Shown here piece by piece: positions 27,491-36,702 of a DNA stretch of 64,000 nt. The position numbers were made by a program, and so were the translations under genes. The notes under the pieces are model-generated. The model was not told the origin of the DNA, did no database searches, and worked only from the letters and a program-made list of their open reading frames with translations. How positions within the stretch are numbered: position 1 is the first letter of the stretch; each line of letters starts with the position of its first letter. The stretch covers positions 40,993-104,992 of the forward strand of contig NZ_JADPKY010000090.1 of the NCBI RefSeq assembly GCF_023074185.1. Reading direction: 5' to 3'. The stretch comes from Bradyrhizobium sp. 132 (GTDB taxonomy: Bacteria > Pseudomonadota > Alphaproteobacteria > Rhizobiales > Xanthobacteraceae).

Positions 27491-27632
27491 GGCCACTGAC
27501 CTGTCCACCCTGGCCCTCCTCCGGCGCCGAGCGCGCATCGCGTCGCATCACGTTGACGCGCGGGGGAACCAAATGTTCCGGAAGCACACAGGGCAAAGCG
27601 TCGCAACGCGCATCGGCAGTGGCGAAGCGGTG

Positions 27633-28655
27633 TCACTCCGTCTTCTGCGGCACCACGAAGGTCTGGCCGGGATAGATCAAATTGGGGTTGTGAATCTTGG
27701 CGCGGTTGGCGTTGTAGATCACGGCAAAGCGGGCGCCGTCGCCATAAGCGAGCCGGCTGAGCGCCCAAAGGCTGTCGCCGCGGGAGATCACCCGGTTGCC
27801 GCCTGCTTCCGCCGGTGCACCACCGACGACGTCCGCCGGCGAGGCCGATGCAACGGTCGTGGCCGCAGGAGTCCGCGCCATGACCCCTGACACGCCCCTG
27901 GGTTTCAGTGCGCCCATCAATCTCGGCCGGGCCGCGGGCCTGTCCGATACCGATGCCACGACATCCGACTTGTCATCAGATTTCTCGGCCTTTGCCTCCT
28001 GCTTCGTATCTTGCCTCGCGGCCGGCACAGGGCGCGCGGGCGGCGGCGCGGCTTCGGCGATCGTCACCGGCATGCTGCGGCCGGATTGCGTGACGGTGCC
28101 GTCAGGCGATTTCGCCCGCAGGGTCAACTCATAGGAACCGGCAGGAAGCTGCGGCGGCGTCATCACGAATTGGCCCGATGCATCCGCCACCACCGTGTCG
28201 AGCGGCTTGCCGTCGCGCAGCAGCTCGACCTTGGCGCCCGGCGTCGCCTGGCCCGCGATCACTCCCGCCTCGCCGTGATCGTCGACGCGCGCGACGTCGA
28301 AACGGGGGCCGGTATCCGCAACCGCCGGCGGCGGCTTGACCGGCGCAAGATCGGCAAGCGCGGCGGTGACCTGCTTCTGGGTTTCGGCCAGCGCACCCGC
28401 CTTCGGCTCGGGGGCCGGCGCCGGAGACGCAGCTGGCGACGGCGGCGCGACGGCGGCGAGCTTTGGCTCTTCCGGCTTGAGTTCCGGCTTGGGTTCGACC
28501 TGTTCGACCTTGGCCTCCGGCCTGGCGGCGACCACGGTGTCGGTCTTCGCCCAGTTCGGCAGCAGGCGGCGCAGCTCGGTGGGGCCGATCACCAGCACGG
28601 TGCCGCCCACAGCGAGCAGACAGAATGCAATGAAGGCCTTGGATGCGATCGTCAT
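27633..28655 (-). CDS. LysM peptidoglycan-binding domain protein
   Basis: A 340-residue protein with one N-terminal membrane helix (AFIAFCLLAVGGTVLVI), a long Pro/Ala/Glu-rich linker, an Ig-like domain (about 115-205: VDDHGEAGVIAGQATPGAKVELLRDGKPLDTV...) and a C-terminal LysM domain (about 290-338: VISRGDSLWALSRLAYGDGARFAVIYNANRAKIHNPNLIYPGQTFVVP). It is probably tethered to the inner membrane and touches peptidoglycan. The start lies in a 17-bp tandem duplication. Same-strand neighbour of the LTXXQ gene with a 142-bp gap. Confidence 0.88.
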   Translation of the reverse strand: MTIASKAFIAFCLLAVGGTVLVIGPTELRRLLPNWAKTDTVVAARPEAKVEQVEPKPELKPEEPKLAAVAPPSPAASPAPAPEPKAGALAETQKQVTAALADLAPVKPPPAVADTGPRFDVARVDDHGEAGVIAGQATPGAKVELLRDGKPLDTVVADASGQFVMTPPQLPAGSYELTLRAKSPDGTVTQSGRSMPVTIAEAAPPPARPVPAARQDTKQEAKAEKSDDKSDVVASVSDRPAARPRLMGALKPRGVSGVMARTPAATTVASASPADVVGGAPAEAGGNRVISRGDSLWALSRLAYGDGARFAVIYNANRAKIHNPNLIYPGQTFVVPQKTE

Positions 28656-28687
28656 CAGAAACGAACCTTGATCAGAAACGAAGCTTG
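28654..28687. repeat. 17-bp tandem duplication over the LysM gene start
   Basis: ATCAGAAACGAA(C/G)CTTG occurs at 28654-28670 and 28671-28687 with one difference. It covers the first bases of the LysM gene start codon and its ribosome-binding region (AAGGTTCG on the coding strand), so the leader is doubled. Confidence 0.7.
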
Positions 28688-28916
28688 CAAATCAGCCGGG
28701 AACAGCAAATTGCGCCGTTTTGGCCGCGGCAGCAAGACGGTCGATAGGATGATGAGCCAACGCGCCAGGGATGAACCGGCGCCACCCCGCCGGCGTCAAA
28801 TGCTCGACCGCATCGCGGCACCCGCCTGAATCCGTTCCGATTCATATTTTCCTAACCCTCGCTGGTAACCGGCTCTTGTCGGTTTTGCTGCATCTTGCAT
28901 CCCACGGGAGGGCTAC

Positions 28917-31580
28917 ATGGGCACATCGATCAGGTGGACCGCGCGCATGCGCGGGTTGCTGCGCCGTTGGCGCGGCGCGCCACTGACTTGGCTAATCGTC
29001 GGCGGTTTCGTGCTGATGGCTGCAATGGCCATCGGCACCGCCCTAACGGTCGACCGCTTCCGGCAGAATGCGATCGAGAGCGGCCGCGACAGCCTGGAAA
29101 ACTCAGTCCGGCTGCTCGCCCGTCATTTCGACCGCGAGTTCGAGGACTTCGCGGTGCTCCAGAAGAGCGTCATCGCGGAACTCGAAAGCCGTAGCATCGA
29201 ATCCGCTGATGTCTTCCGCAGCCAGATGGCAACACTCGCGATGCACGAGGTGCTGCGCGCAAAGACAAGTGGTTGGTCCGATGTCGCCGGCGCCAATGTG
29301 TTCGATTCCAACGGCGTTCTGATCAACTCGTCGCGGCGCTGGCCGGTCGCCAACATCTCGGTCGGTGACCGCGGCTATTTCAACCGGCTCAAGAACGACG
29401 CGTCCGCGCAGGAAGAGATCGAAGTCGTGCCCGGACGGTTCGGCGGTGGCGCCGCGATCGTGTTCGCGCGCCGCGTCTCCGGTCCGCACGGCGAGTTCTA
29501 CGGCATGGTCTCGCGTGCGATCACGCCCGACCAGCTCGAATCTTTCTTCGCCTCGAGCGGGCTCGGCGAGGAATCCTCGATCGCGATGCATCATCAGAAC
29601 GGCCAGCTGCTCGCGCGCGTTCCGCATGCCGACGCGATGATCGGCCAGAATTTCCGCAACGGAACGCCCGAGCAGATGGCGGTGTTCGAGCGCACCTTCG
29701 TCACCACGCAGCTCGCAAGCCCGATGGACGGCAAGGACCGCATCGTCGCCTCGCGCATGCTGACCGGCGAGCCGCTGGTCGTGGTCGCGACCAAGTCGCT
29801 CGACGCGACGCTGGCGACCTGGCGCACGCAAACCAAATTCTTCGTCACCGTCGCCGTGCTGTCGATCGGCCTGCTCGTGCTCACGCTTTATCTGATCTTC
29901 CGCCAGGTGACGCGCCGGCTCTCGGTGGAGAAGCAGCGGCTCGACACCGCGATGAACACCATGACGCAGGGCCTCCTGATGTTCGATCAGGACGAACGGC
30001 TGATCGTCTGCAATCGGCGCTACATCGAGATGTACGGCCTGTCGGCCGAAATCGTGAAGCCCGGCGCTCATTTCCGCGAAGTGATCCAGCATCGCCACGA
30101 CACCGGCTCGTTCCACGGCGACGTCGATTCCTATTGCGACGGCATCTTGAGCAATGCCGGGCAGACGCAGAGCGCGATCGTCGAGACCGCGGAGGGCCGC
30201 CTGATCGAGATCAAGAACCAGCCCGGCGCCGCCGGCGGCTGGCTCGCGACCCATGACGACGTCACCGATCGCATCCGCGCCGACGAGCGCATCGCGCACA
30301 TGGCGCATTACGACGCGCTGACCGACCTGCCTAACCGCGTGCTGATGCGCGGCCATCTGGAGCGCCGCGTCGCAGAACTCAGCCAGGGCAAGCCGTTCGC
30401 GATCCTCTATATCGACGTCGACGAGTTCAAGGGCGTCAACGATTCGCTCGGACACGAGGTCGGCGACGAGCTGCTGCGCCAGGTCGCGAACCGGCTGCGC
30501 GCCTGCGTCAGCGGCAACGACATGGTCGCACGGTTGGGCGGCGACGAATTCGCCATCGTCAAGGCCGGCACCAACGATCAGGCCGAGCTGACGGCACTCG
30601 CCGAACAGATCCTGAAGGCGCTGCGCGCGCCCGTGAACTGCAACGGCCAGGAAATCCCGACCGATGCCAGCATCGGCATCGCGATCGCCCCCGACCACGG
30701 CGACACTCTCGAGGATCTGCTCAAGCGCGCCGATCTCGCGATGTATGCGGCAAAATCCGAGGGCCGTCGAACCTTCCGTGTCTTCGCGCCCGAATACGAC
30801 GCCAAGGCAGGGCAGCGCCGTCAGCTCGAGCTCGATTTGCGCCAGGCGCTCGCCCGCGGCGAGTTCGAGGTGCATTACCAGCCGCTGGTCGACCTTGCGG
30901 CCAACGTCGTCAACGGCTGCGAAGCGCTGCTGCGCTGGTGCCATCCCGAGCGCGGCATGATTTCGCCTGCGGACTTCATTCCGGTCGCCGAAGAGACCGG
31001 ACTGATCGGCGAGATCGGCGAATGGGTGCTGAGGCAGGCCTGCACGGAGGCCGCGTCCTGGCCCGGCGACATCCATATCGCGGTGAACGTTTCACCGGTA
31101 CAGTTCCGCTCCAGGACGCTGGCGCTCAAGGTCGCAGCTGCGCTGGCGGAGTCAGGGCTGGCGCCCGGACGGCTCGAGCTCGAGATCACCGAGACCGTGC
31201 TGATCCGCGACGATGCGGAGGCGCTGACGATCCTGCAGCAGCTGCGCGAGCTCGGCGTGCGCATCGCCCTCGACGATTTCGGCACCGGCTATTCCTCGCT
31301 GAGCTATCTGCATCGTTTCCCGTTCGACAAGATCAAGATCGACCGCAGCTTCATCAGCGACATCGGCCAGTCCGAAGACTCGTCGCCGATCGTGCAGGCC
31401 GTGGTGCACATGGCCGCCGCCCGTCACATGGCGACGACCGCGGAAGGCGTCGAGACCGAGGCCCAGCGCGAGGTGCTGCGAAAGCTCGGATGCAGCCAGA
31501 TGCAGGGCTGGCTGTTCAGCCCGGCCGTGCCGGCGGCGAAGTTGAGGCAGCTGTTGTCGGCGCAGGCGGTGGCGGCCTAG
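28917..31580 (+). CDS. dCache-PAS-GGDEF-EAL bifunctional c-di-GMP enzyme
   Basis: An 887-residue membrane sensor: helix near residues 25-45, periplasmic dCache-type domain (about 50-300), second helix (FFVTVAVLSIGLLVLTLYLIF), PAS domain (about 345-455), GGDEF (about 465-625) and EAL (about 640-885). RLGGDEFAIV is intact, so diguanylate cyclase activity is likely. The I-site Arg is replaced (SGND before the active loop), so product inhibition is probably lost. The EAL half keeps CEALLRW, EITETVLI and LDDFGTGYSSLSYL, so phosphodiesterase activity is also plausible. ATG 28917 follows GGGAGGG. Confidence 0.93.
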   Translation: MGTSIRWTARMRGLLRRWRGAPLTWLIVGGFVLMAAMAIGTALTVDRFRQNAIESGRDSLENSVRLLARHFDREFEDFAVLQKSVIAELESRSIESADVFRSQMATLAMHEVLRAKTSGWSDVAGANVFDSNGVLINSSRRWPVANISVGDRGYFNRLKNDASAQEEIEVVPGRFGGGAAIVFARRVSGPHGEFYGMVSRAITPDQLESFFASSGLGEESSIAMHHQNGQLLARVPHADAMIGQNFRNGTPEQMAVFERTFVTTQLASPMDGKDRIVASRMLTGEPLVVVATKSLDATLATWRTQTKFFVTVAVLSIGLLVLTLYLIFRQVTRRLSVEKQRLDTAMNTMTQGLLMFDQDERLIVCNRRYIEMYGLSAEIVKPGAHFREVIQHRHDTGSFHGDVDSYCDGILSNAGQTQSAIVETAEGRLIEIKNQPGAAGGWLATHDDVTDRIRADERIAHMAHYDALTDLPNRVLMRGHLERRVAELSQGKPFAILYIDVDEFKGVNDSLGHEVGDELLRQVANRLRACVSGNDMVARLGGDEFAIVKAGTNDQAELTALAEQILKALRAPVNCNGQEIPTDASIGIAIAPDHGDTLEDLLKRADLAMYAAKSEGRRTFRVFAPEYDAKAGQRRQLELDLRQALARGEFEVHYQPLVDLAANVVNGCEALLRWCHPERGMISPADFIPVAEETGLIGEIGEWVLRQACTEAASWPGDIHIAVNVSPVQFRSRTLALKVAAALAESGLAPGRLELEITETVLIRDDAEALTILQQLRELGVRIALDDFGTGYSSLSYLHRFPFDKIKIDRSFISDIGQSEDSSPIVQAVVHMAAARHMATTAEGVETEAQREVLRKLGCSQMQGWLFSPAVPAAKLRQLLSAQAVAA

Positions 31581-31900
31581 CTGCGCACCGGCAACCGTAC
31601 CCCCCATCAGGGGGATTTGTCGCAAAATCGGACAACGCTTGTTCGCTTCGAAATGCGGTGTTCCTGCGCCACAAACGGGTCCAATCGTCACGGCCGCGTG
31701 ACGGCCGGCCGCACCTGTTGCCATACCCCCGCCCGCCCGCCGTGCGTTCGCGCAAGTGCGCACCGGCTTGGAGCAGGATCAGACAAAGAATCGCGACTTC
31801 AGGAAATACGCCGGGCCTTCGCGACGCATAGAACACGCGCCGACCCGTACGAATACGGACGATTGGTCGGAATCCTGAGGCGATCAGGAGGAGCCACGCC
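31581..31900. other. intergenic region before the AraC gene
   Basis: About 320 bp without a supported gene. A short hairpin CCCCC-ATCA-GGGGG at 31601-31614 may end the upstream message; otherwise I see nothing definite. Confidence 0.5.
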
Positions 31901-32860
31901 ATGATCGGAAGCAGCGCACTCATGCGCAATCCCCCGCACAAAAGTTTACCACCCGCGCCGGACGTGCAACCGGACGACAGTTCGACATGCGAGCGGCGCG
32001 CTGCCAATCTGGAGATGGCGCGCGTCCTCAAGACGCAGCCGCTTCGCATGGCCTCCGATTCTCAAAGCGGCGCCATCGCCTATTGGAAACACGAGGCGCT
32101 GCACGACATTGTCGAGCCGATGGCCGATCACGTCATCATGGCTTATCCCGCCGGCTCGCAGGCGCTGGAACGGCGCACGGGAAAAACGGCTGCAATTGCG
32201 ACGGCGCGTGCCGGTGTCGTGACGATCATTCCGGCCGGCTCGACGTCCCGTTGGGACATCCACCGGCCCTTGCATGTCGTTCAGCTCTATCTTCCGCAAC
32301 GGACGCTTCTGCGCATCGCCGACGAAGCCAACACGGCAAGCCCTGACGATCTGCTGGAAAGAACCGGGCATCCCGACGCCATCACGTCCCGATTGCTCCT
32401 GAGCGCGGCCGACTCGCTCGAAGGCAGCGCCACACTGGACACGCTGTTCAGGCAGCAATTGACGGATCTTCTCGCGACGCGCCTGTTGGCCGCCCATGCC
32501 GGCGTGCCGGCCACGCTGCAGCCGATTATCGGCGGCCTTTCGCCGGCGGTCCTGCGCCGGGCGATCGAACGCCTGCGTTCGGACAGCGATGCAGATGTAT
32601 CGCTCTCGGCGCTGGCGTCCGATGCCGGTCTATCGCGCTTCCATTTCTGCCGGTCCTTCAAGGAGAGCACCGGGCTCTCGCCGCATGCCTGGCTGCGCCA
32701 GCACCGGCTCGAGCAGGCCATGAACATGCTGCGAGAGAGCGACGAGTCGGTCGTCTCGGTCGCCGCGGCGCTTGGTTATTCCTCGCAGACCGCCTTCGCC
32801 GCGGCATTCAAGAAGCTGACGGGCGAAACGCCGAGCGATTGGCGCAGGCGCGTGCGTTAG
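31901..32860 (+). CDS. AraC family transcriptional regulator
   Basis: A 319-residue regulator with an N-terminal sensing region and a C-terminal pair of helix-turn-helix units: LSALASDAGLSRFHFCRSFKESTGLSPHAWLRQHRLEQAMNMLRESDESVVSVAAALGYSSQTAFAAAFKKLTGETPSDWRRR. ATG 31901 has AGGAGGAG upstream. The small gene at 32959 and the flavoprotein at 33359 follow on the same strand and may be its targets. The effector is unknown. Confidence 0.9.
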   Translation: MIGSSALMRNPPHKSLPPAPDVQPDDSSTCERRAANLEMARVLKTQPLRMASDSQSGAIAYWKHEALHDIVEPMADHVIMAYPAGSQALERRTGKTAAIATARAGVVTIIPAGSTSRWDIHRPLHVVQLYLPQRTLLRIADEANTASPDDLLERTGHPDAITSRLLLSAADSLEGSATLDTLFRQQLTDLLATRLLAAHAGVPATLQPIIGGLSPAVLRRAIERLRSDSDADVSLSALASDAGLSRFHFCRSFKESTGLSPHAWLRQHRLEQAMNMLRESDESVVSVAAALGYSSQTAFAAAFKKLTGETPSDWRRRVR

Positions 32861-32958
32861 CAGCAATCCCTCGACAGGGACGGCAATCGCGCTGGGGCAG
32901 CGGCAAATCGGGTGGGGTACATCATCACCATGTCCAGACCAATCGAGGGAGACCAAAG

Positions 32959-33249
32959 ATGACCTGGAAAAGCTTCGTCACCCGCCAGCTGATTGCATCA
33001 CGCCGCCGAAGCCTCGCGACCGCGACCTTGTACGGACTCTCGCTGGCCGTTCGCTTCACGTCGGCGACGGGCGAGGAGGTGGAAATTCCGGCGTACTCCA
33101 TGCATCCGACGCATCCGCTGGTTTCCATCATGACCCGAAATGGCCCCGGCCTGCCCTATCAGGACTGGGGTGCAATGGAGCCTCAGCCGCTCGTCCTTCG
33201 CTACAGCTCGCCGCCGCGTTCGCCGCTGCAACGCTGCATGGCGCCTTAA
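32959..33249 (+). CDS. small hypothetical protein, possibly a truncated alpha/beta-hydrolase
   Basis: A 96-residue frame starting at ATG 32959 with GAGGGAG upstream. Residues near 55-80 (MTRNGPGLPYQDWGAMEPQPLVL) resemble the opening strands of chloroperoxidase-type alpha/beta-hydrolases (DG..IYYKDWG..QPLVF), but the reading frame then ends in a Ser/Pro/Arg-rich tail and no catalytic motifs follow. It may be a remnant after deletion. The N-terminal part is not a clear signal peptide. Confidence in the hydrolase link is low. Confidence 0.4.
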   Translation: MTWKSFVTRQLIASRRRSLATATLYGLSLAVRFTSATGEEVEIPAYSMHPTHPLVSIMTRNGPGLPYQDWGAMEPQPLVLRYSSPPRSPLQRCMAP

Positions 33250-33358
33250 GATCAGCCATCGGCTTCACCTCTTCGTGCCGCTGCCGGACGCTGCCCTTAA
33301 CGCAGCAACGCGGTCGCGCGCGGACTTTCGAAAAGCGCAAACAACAAGGAGCAAACCC

Positions 33359-34564
33359 ATGCGAATCATCATCATCGGTGCCGGCTTCGCCGGCATGTAC
33401 GCCGCCCTTTCCGCGGCGCGTCAGCGCGAGATCCAGGGCGTCTCGCCAGAGCAGCTCGAGATCGCGCTGGTTGCCCCCGCGCCCACGCTCGTGGTTCGCC
33501 CGCGGCTCTATGAAGCGAAGCCCGAGACTCTGACGGCGCCCCTGCTCGATGTGCTCGAAGCGATCGACGTCGCCTATGTGCAAGGCAGCGCCAAGACCAT
33601 CAACACCGAAGCTCGAACGGTAGAGATCGTCACCGCCAAGGGCGCCACCAAGACGCTCTCTTACGATCGCCTCGTCGTGGCCACCGGCAGCCGGCTGTTC
33701 CGTCCGAACATTCCGGGCCTCGCCCAACACGGCTTCAGCGTCGATACGCTCGACGACGCGGTCGCGCTCGACAAGCATCTGCACGGTCTTGCGAAGCGGC
33801 CCGCCGTGAACGGACGCGAGACGGTGGTGGTCGCCGGCGGCGGCTTCACCGGCATCGAAGCGGCCACGGAGATGCCGGCGCGGTTGCGCGATATCTTCGG
33901 CAAGGATGCCAAGCCCCGCATCATCATCGTCGAGCGCAATATTGCGATCGCGCCTGACATGGGCGAGGGCGCTCGCCCCATCATCGAGGAAGCCCTGCGC
34001 AAGGTCGGCGTGGAGACACGGCTCGGCGCCGGTGTCGCCTCGCTCGATCAATCCGGTGTGACGCTGTCGAATGGCGAGCACATCGAAACCGAGACCGTGA
34101 TCTGGGCGGCGGGCATTCGCGCCGCGCCGCTGACCGCGCAGATACCTGCCGGGCGCGACAATTTCGGCCGTCTGCTGGTGGACCGCGATCTGCGCGTGCC
34201 CGGTGTCGCGGGCGTCTTCGCCACCGGCGATGCTGCGCGCGCCGCCTGCGACGACGAGGGCAATCACGCGCTCATGTCGTGTCAGCACGCCACGCGGATG
34301 GGCGCCTTTGCCGGCAACAACGCCGCGGCCGAGCTGCTGGGCGTGCCTACCAGGCCCTATCACCAGAAGGCCTATGTGACCTGCCTCGACCTCGGCGAAG
34401 CCGGCGCGTTGTTCACACGTGGATGGGAGCGTGAGGTCGAGATGGTCGGTGAGACCGCCAAGAAGACCAAGCACGAGATCAACACTGTCTGGATCTACCC
34501 ACCGAAGGCCGAGCGCGCCGCCGCGCTCGCGTCGGCCGGTCCGGAGCGCGTGACTGAGCTCTAG
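33359..34564 (+). CDS. NDH-2-like FAD/NAD(P)-dependent oxidoreductase
   Basis: A 401-residue flavoprotein with two dinucleotide folds: FAD-binding MRIIIIGAGFAGMYAALSAAR at the N-terminus and NAD(P)-binding VVVAGGGFTGIEAATEM near residue 160. The FAD closing motif GVAGVFATGDAARA lies near residue 285. It resembles type II NADH:quinone dehydrogenases. ATG 33359 has AAGGAG upstream; the frame is open further but without a start signal. It precedes the frameshifted MBL-fold gene by 93 bp and follows the AraC gene. Confidence 0.87.
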   Translation: MRIIIIGAGFAGMYAALSAARQREIQGVSPEQLEIALVAPAPTLVVRPRLYEAKPETLTAPLLDVLEAIDVAYVQGSAKTINTEARTVEIVTAKGATKTLSYDRLVVATGSRLFRPNIPGLAQHGFSVDTLDDAVALDKHLHGLAKRPAVNGRETVVVAGGGFTGIEAATEMPARLRDIFGKDAKPRIIIVERNIAIAPDMGEGARPIIEEALRKVGVETRLGAGVASLDQSGVTLSNGEHIETETVIWAAGIRAAPLTAQIPAGRDNFGRLLVDRDLRVPGVAGVFATGDAARAACDDEGNHALMSCQHATRMGAFAGNNAAAELLGVPTRPYHQKAYVTCLDLGEAGALFTRGWEREVEMVGETAKKTKHEINTVWIYPPKAERAAALASAGPERVTEL

Positions 34565-34657
34565 ACGCACCAAGCGATGACGGCTGCACGTTCCTGGCCG
34601 TGCGGCCTGCTCAACCAAGACCAGCCGGAAACTCTACCCTTGAAACAGGAGACCCAC

Positions 34658-35574
34658 ATGAATCTGCACAACACCTCATATCCCGTGTCATCGGGGCCCG
34701 AAGAGCTCGTTCCCTCGCGCTACGCGCTGAAGATCGGCGAGATCGACGTGCTGGTGGTCAGCGATGGCGTGCTGCCGCTGCCAACCACGATGTTGGCCCA
34801 CAACGCCGACCCGGCCGTCCGGGCGACCTGGCTGCACGACATGTTCCTGCCGCAGGACGCTTTCGACTGGGCGCTGAACGCGGTGATGGTCCGCAGCGGC
34901 GGCAAGACCATCCTCATCGACGCCGGACTGGGATCGGACCCGAACTTGAACTTGCCGCGCGCCGGGCAGTTGATCAAGCGACTGGCGGCCGCCGGCATCG
35001 ATCTTTCGTCGGTGACCGATCTGGTGCTGACCCATTTGCACATGGACCACATCGGCGGGCTGCTGGTCAACGGGGTGAAGGAGCAACTGCGTAAAGACCT
35101 GCGGATCCACGTCGCGGCTGCCGAGGTCAAATTCTGGGAAGCGCCAGATTTTTCCCGCACTGCCATGCCGGAAGGATTCCCGGACGCGCTTCGAGCGACC
35201 GCCAAGCGGTTCGTGAAGGAGTTCGGCCCTCGGCTGCGGCTGTTCGATGACGAGCACGAGGTTGCGCCCGGCGTCATCGCCCGTCGCACCGGCGGTCACA
35301 CCCCCGGACACAGCGTGGTTCGCATGGCGTCCGGCGATGATGCGCTGACATTCGCCGGCGAACCGTGTTTGCCGTCGGGTTCGAACAACCGGACTGGCAC
35401 AACGGTTTCGAACACGACCCCGAGGATGCGGCGCGCGTACGCATCAATCTCTTGCGAGAGCTCGCCAAGACCGGCGAGATGCTGGTGGCCACGCACCTGC
35501 CGTTCCCGTCCGTGGGCCGGGTCGCGGTCGACGGCAACGCCTTTCGTTGGGTTCCGGTGTTCTGGGACTACTGA
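34658..35574 (+). pseudogene. MBL-fold metallo-hydrolase broken by a single-base frameshift
   Basis: The first 234 codons (ATG 34658 to about 35361) encode a normal MBL-fold start with LTHLHMDHIGGLL (HxHxDH) and GGHTPGHSVV (His). Near FAGE at 35360 the frame changes: the continuation VFAVGFEQPDWHNGFEHDPEDAARVRINLLRELAKTGEMLVATHLPFPSVGRVAVDGNAFRWVPVFWDY is in the next frame, ending at 35574. Adding one base between 35361 and 35362 joins the parts into a full protein of about 305 residues. As it stands the product would end in an Arg/Ser-rich tail at 35590 and lack the last metal ligand. This is either a recent mutation or a sequencing error. Confidence 0.85.
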
Positions 35575-35600
35575 GCGCTTGCCGGATTAGCATCAACGCA

Positions 35601-35635
35601 GGGCGCGGACTCATATCATCGATGAGTTCGCGCCC
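35601..35635. terminator. strong hairpin after the MBL-fold gene
   Basis: A 14-bp stem with one wobble (GGGCGCGGACTCAT / ATGAGTTCGCGCCC) and a seven-base loop, 27 bp after the MBL-fold stop. It has no clear T-run, so termination is likely but not certain. Confidence 0.5.
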
Positions 35636-35788
35636 TTGAAAATAGGATCAAACGTCGGACCTCGCGGTTATCGCTCCGCTGAGATGGCTGGAACCCGATC
35701 GGCGGGCGTCAGTCGGCATTGCGTCACGCGCAGCGCGGGCGGCTCCCCGTCTGCGCTCCTGCGCGCGCGCGAGATCGAGCGAGGCGAT

Positions 35789-36148
35789 ATGGCAATCGCG
35801 ACTTTCAGGATCATCACGCTCGTAGCGGTTGCCGCCTTGATTGGGCCTTACGTGGAAGCCCGCGACGACGGTCGCTACGCAAACTCTCCCCTCAAGGGCT
35901 GGTTCGAGGGCCTGCACAGCAAGGGCGGCGGCGCCTGCTGTGCCGACGCCGACGGCACCGCCCTCGACGACGTCGATTGGGACACGCAAAACGGACATTA
36001 TCGCGTCAGGCTAATGGGCGATTGGATCGAGGTGCCCGACGACGCCGTGATCACCGAGCCGAACCGTGCCGGCCGCACCATGGTCTGGCCGTATTACATC
36101 AACGGACGCGCCAAGATCCGCTGCTTCATGCCCGGCAGCATGATTTGA
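35789..36148 (+). CDS. small secreted protein of unknown function
   Basis: A 119-residue protein with a signal peptide (MAIATFRIITLVAVAALIGPYVEA) and a mature part with three Cys: SKGGGACCADADGTALDDVDWDTQNGHYRVRLMGDWIEVPDDAVITEPNRAGRTMVWPYYINGRAKIRCFMPGS. ATG 35789 has GAGCGAGG upstream; the longer frame is not signal-like. I do not recognise a named family. A periplasmic location is likely. Confidence 0.75.
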   Translation: MAIATFRIITLVAVAALIGPYVEARDDGRYANSPLKGWFEGLHSKGGGACCADADGTALDDVDWDTQNGHYRVRLMGDWIEVPDDAVITEPNRAGRTMVWPYYINGRAKIRCFMPGSMI

Positions 36149-36177
36149 GGGTTCAGGAAATTTCGCAGGATGCGGGC

Positions 36178-36300
36178 TTACTTCGCCTGCTTGGCCGCCC
36201 GGATCTCGGCGAACTCCGCGTCGGGATGGGTGACGATGGTGGCGAACATGATGCCGCTGATGATGAGCGACCAGGCGGTGTCCCAATAAATCCAAAACAC
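36178..36300 (-). CDS. 40-residue single-helix membrane protein
   Basis: A short gene read from GTG 36300 with CGGAGG seven bases upstream. The product starts MFWIYWDTAWSLIISGIMFATIV, a single membrane helix, followed by an acidic/basic tail (THPDAEFAEIRAAKQAK). The frame has no other start nearby. Third codon positions are G/C-rich and the start signal is good. The function is unknown. Confidence 0.6.
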   Translation of the reverse strand: MFWIYWDTAWSLIISGIMFATIVTHPDAEFAEIRAAKQAK

Positions 36301-36702
36301 GTGCCAGCCTCCGTTTCGATCTCCTCGGCCCGCGGGATCAGGACAACGGAAAGGCGAGGCTGCTGTTCCAAATGCAAGTGCGGCGCGGGCGAGGCGCTAT
36401 TCTGGTTTGGTCGGCACCGAGTTGCGATCGGTTTGACCGGTGTGGCGCTTTGCCACGACATCCTCATCGCGCTCGCCTTGATGCGGGCGCGGCGGCGGCT
36501 CGGGCTGGCCGGCTTCGCCGCCATGCTTGCCGCCCATGTCGGGCTTACCTTCGAGATCGTTCGCGGGGCATGCCCGTTCAATGCGCTGGCGCGGCATTGG
36601 TTCGTTTCCGCCTGTGAACGAGTTCATAGGATTGCCGCGGTTTGCAGTGCACGATCGCAAGGCGCGCCCCAGGGGCATTCATTGAGGGACGGATTCGGCC
36701 TG
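36301..36702. other. gene-poor stretch with a possible degraded membrane-protein gene
   Basis: A plus-strand frame over about 36403-36640 has G/C-rich third positions and a hydrophobic product (VAIGLTGVALCHDILIALALMRARRRLGLAGFAAMLAAHVGLTFEIVRGACPFNALARHW). It lacks a credible start and its tail looks random. It may be a decayed small integral membrane protein. I would not call it a working gene. Confidence 0.3.

Noticed and set aside
29103..31076. Long minus-strand frame (657 residues) over the GGDEF-EAL gene
   Set aside because: Antisense shadow; no motif, no ribosome site.
36403..36660. Hydrophobic plus-strand frame between the small membrane gene and 36703
   Set aside because: Codon bias is coding-like, but there is no usable start and the tail is random, so I describe it only as a possible remnant.
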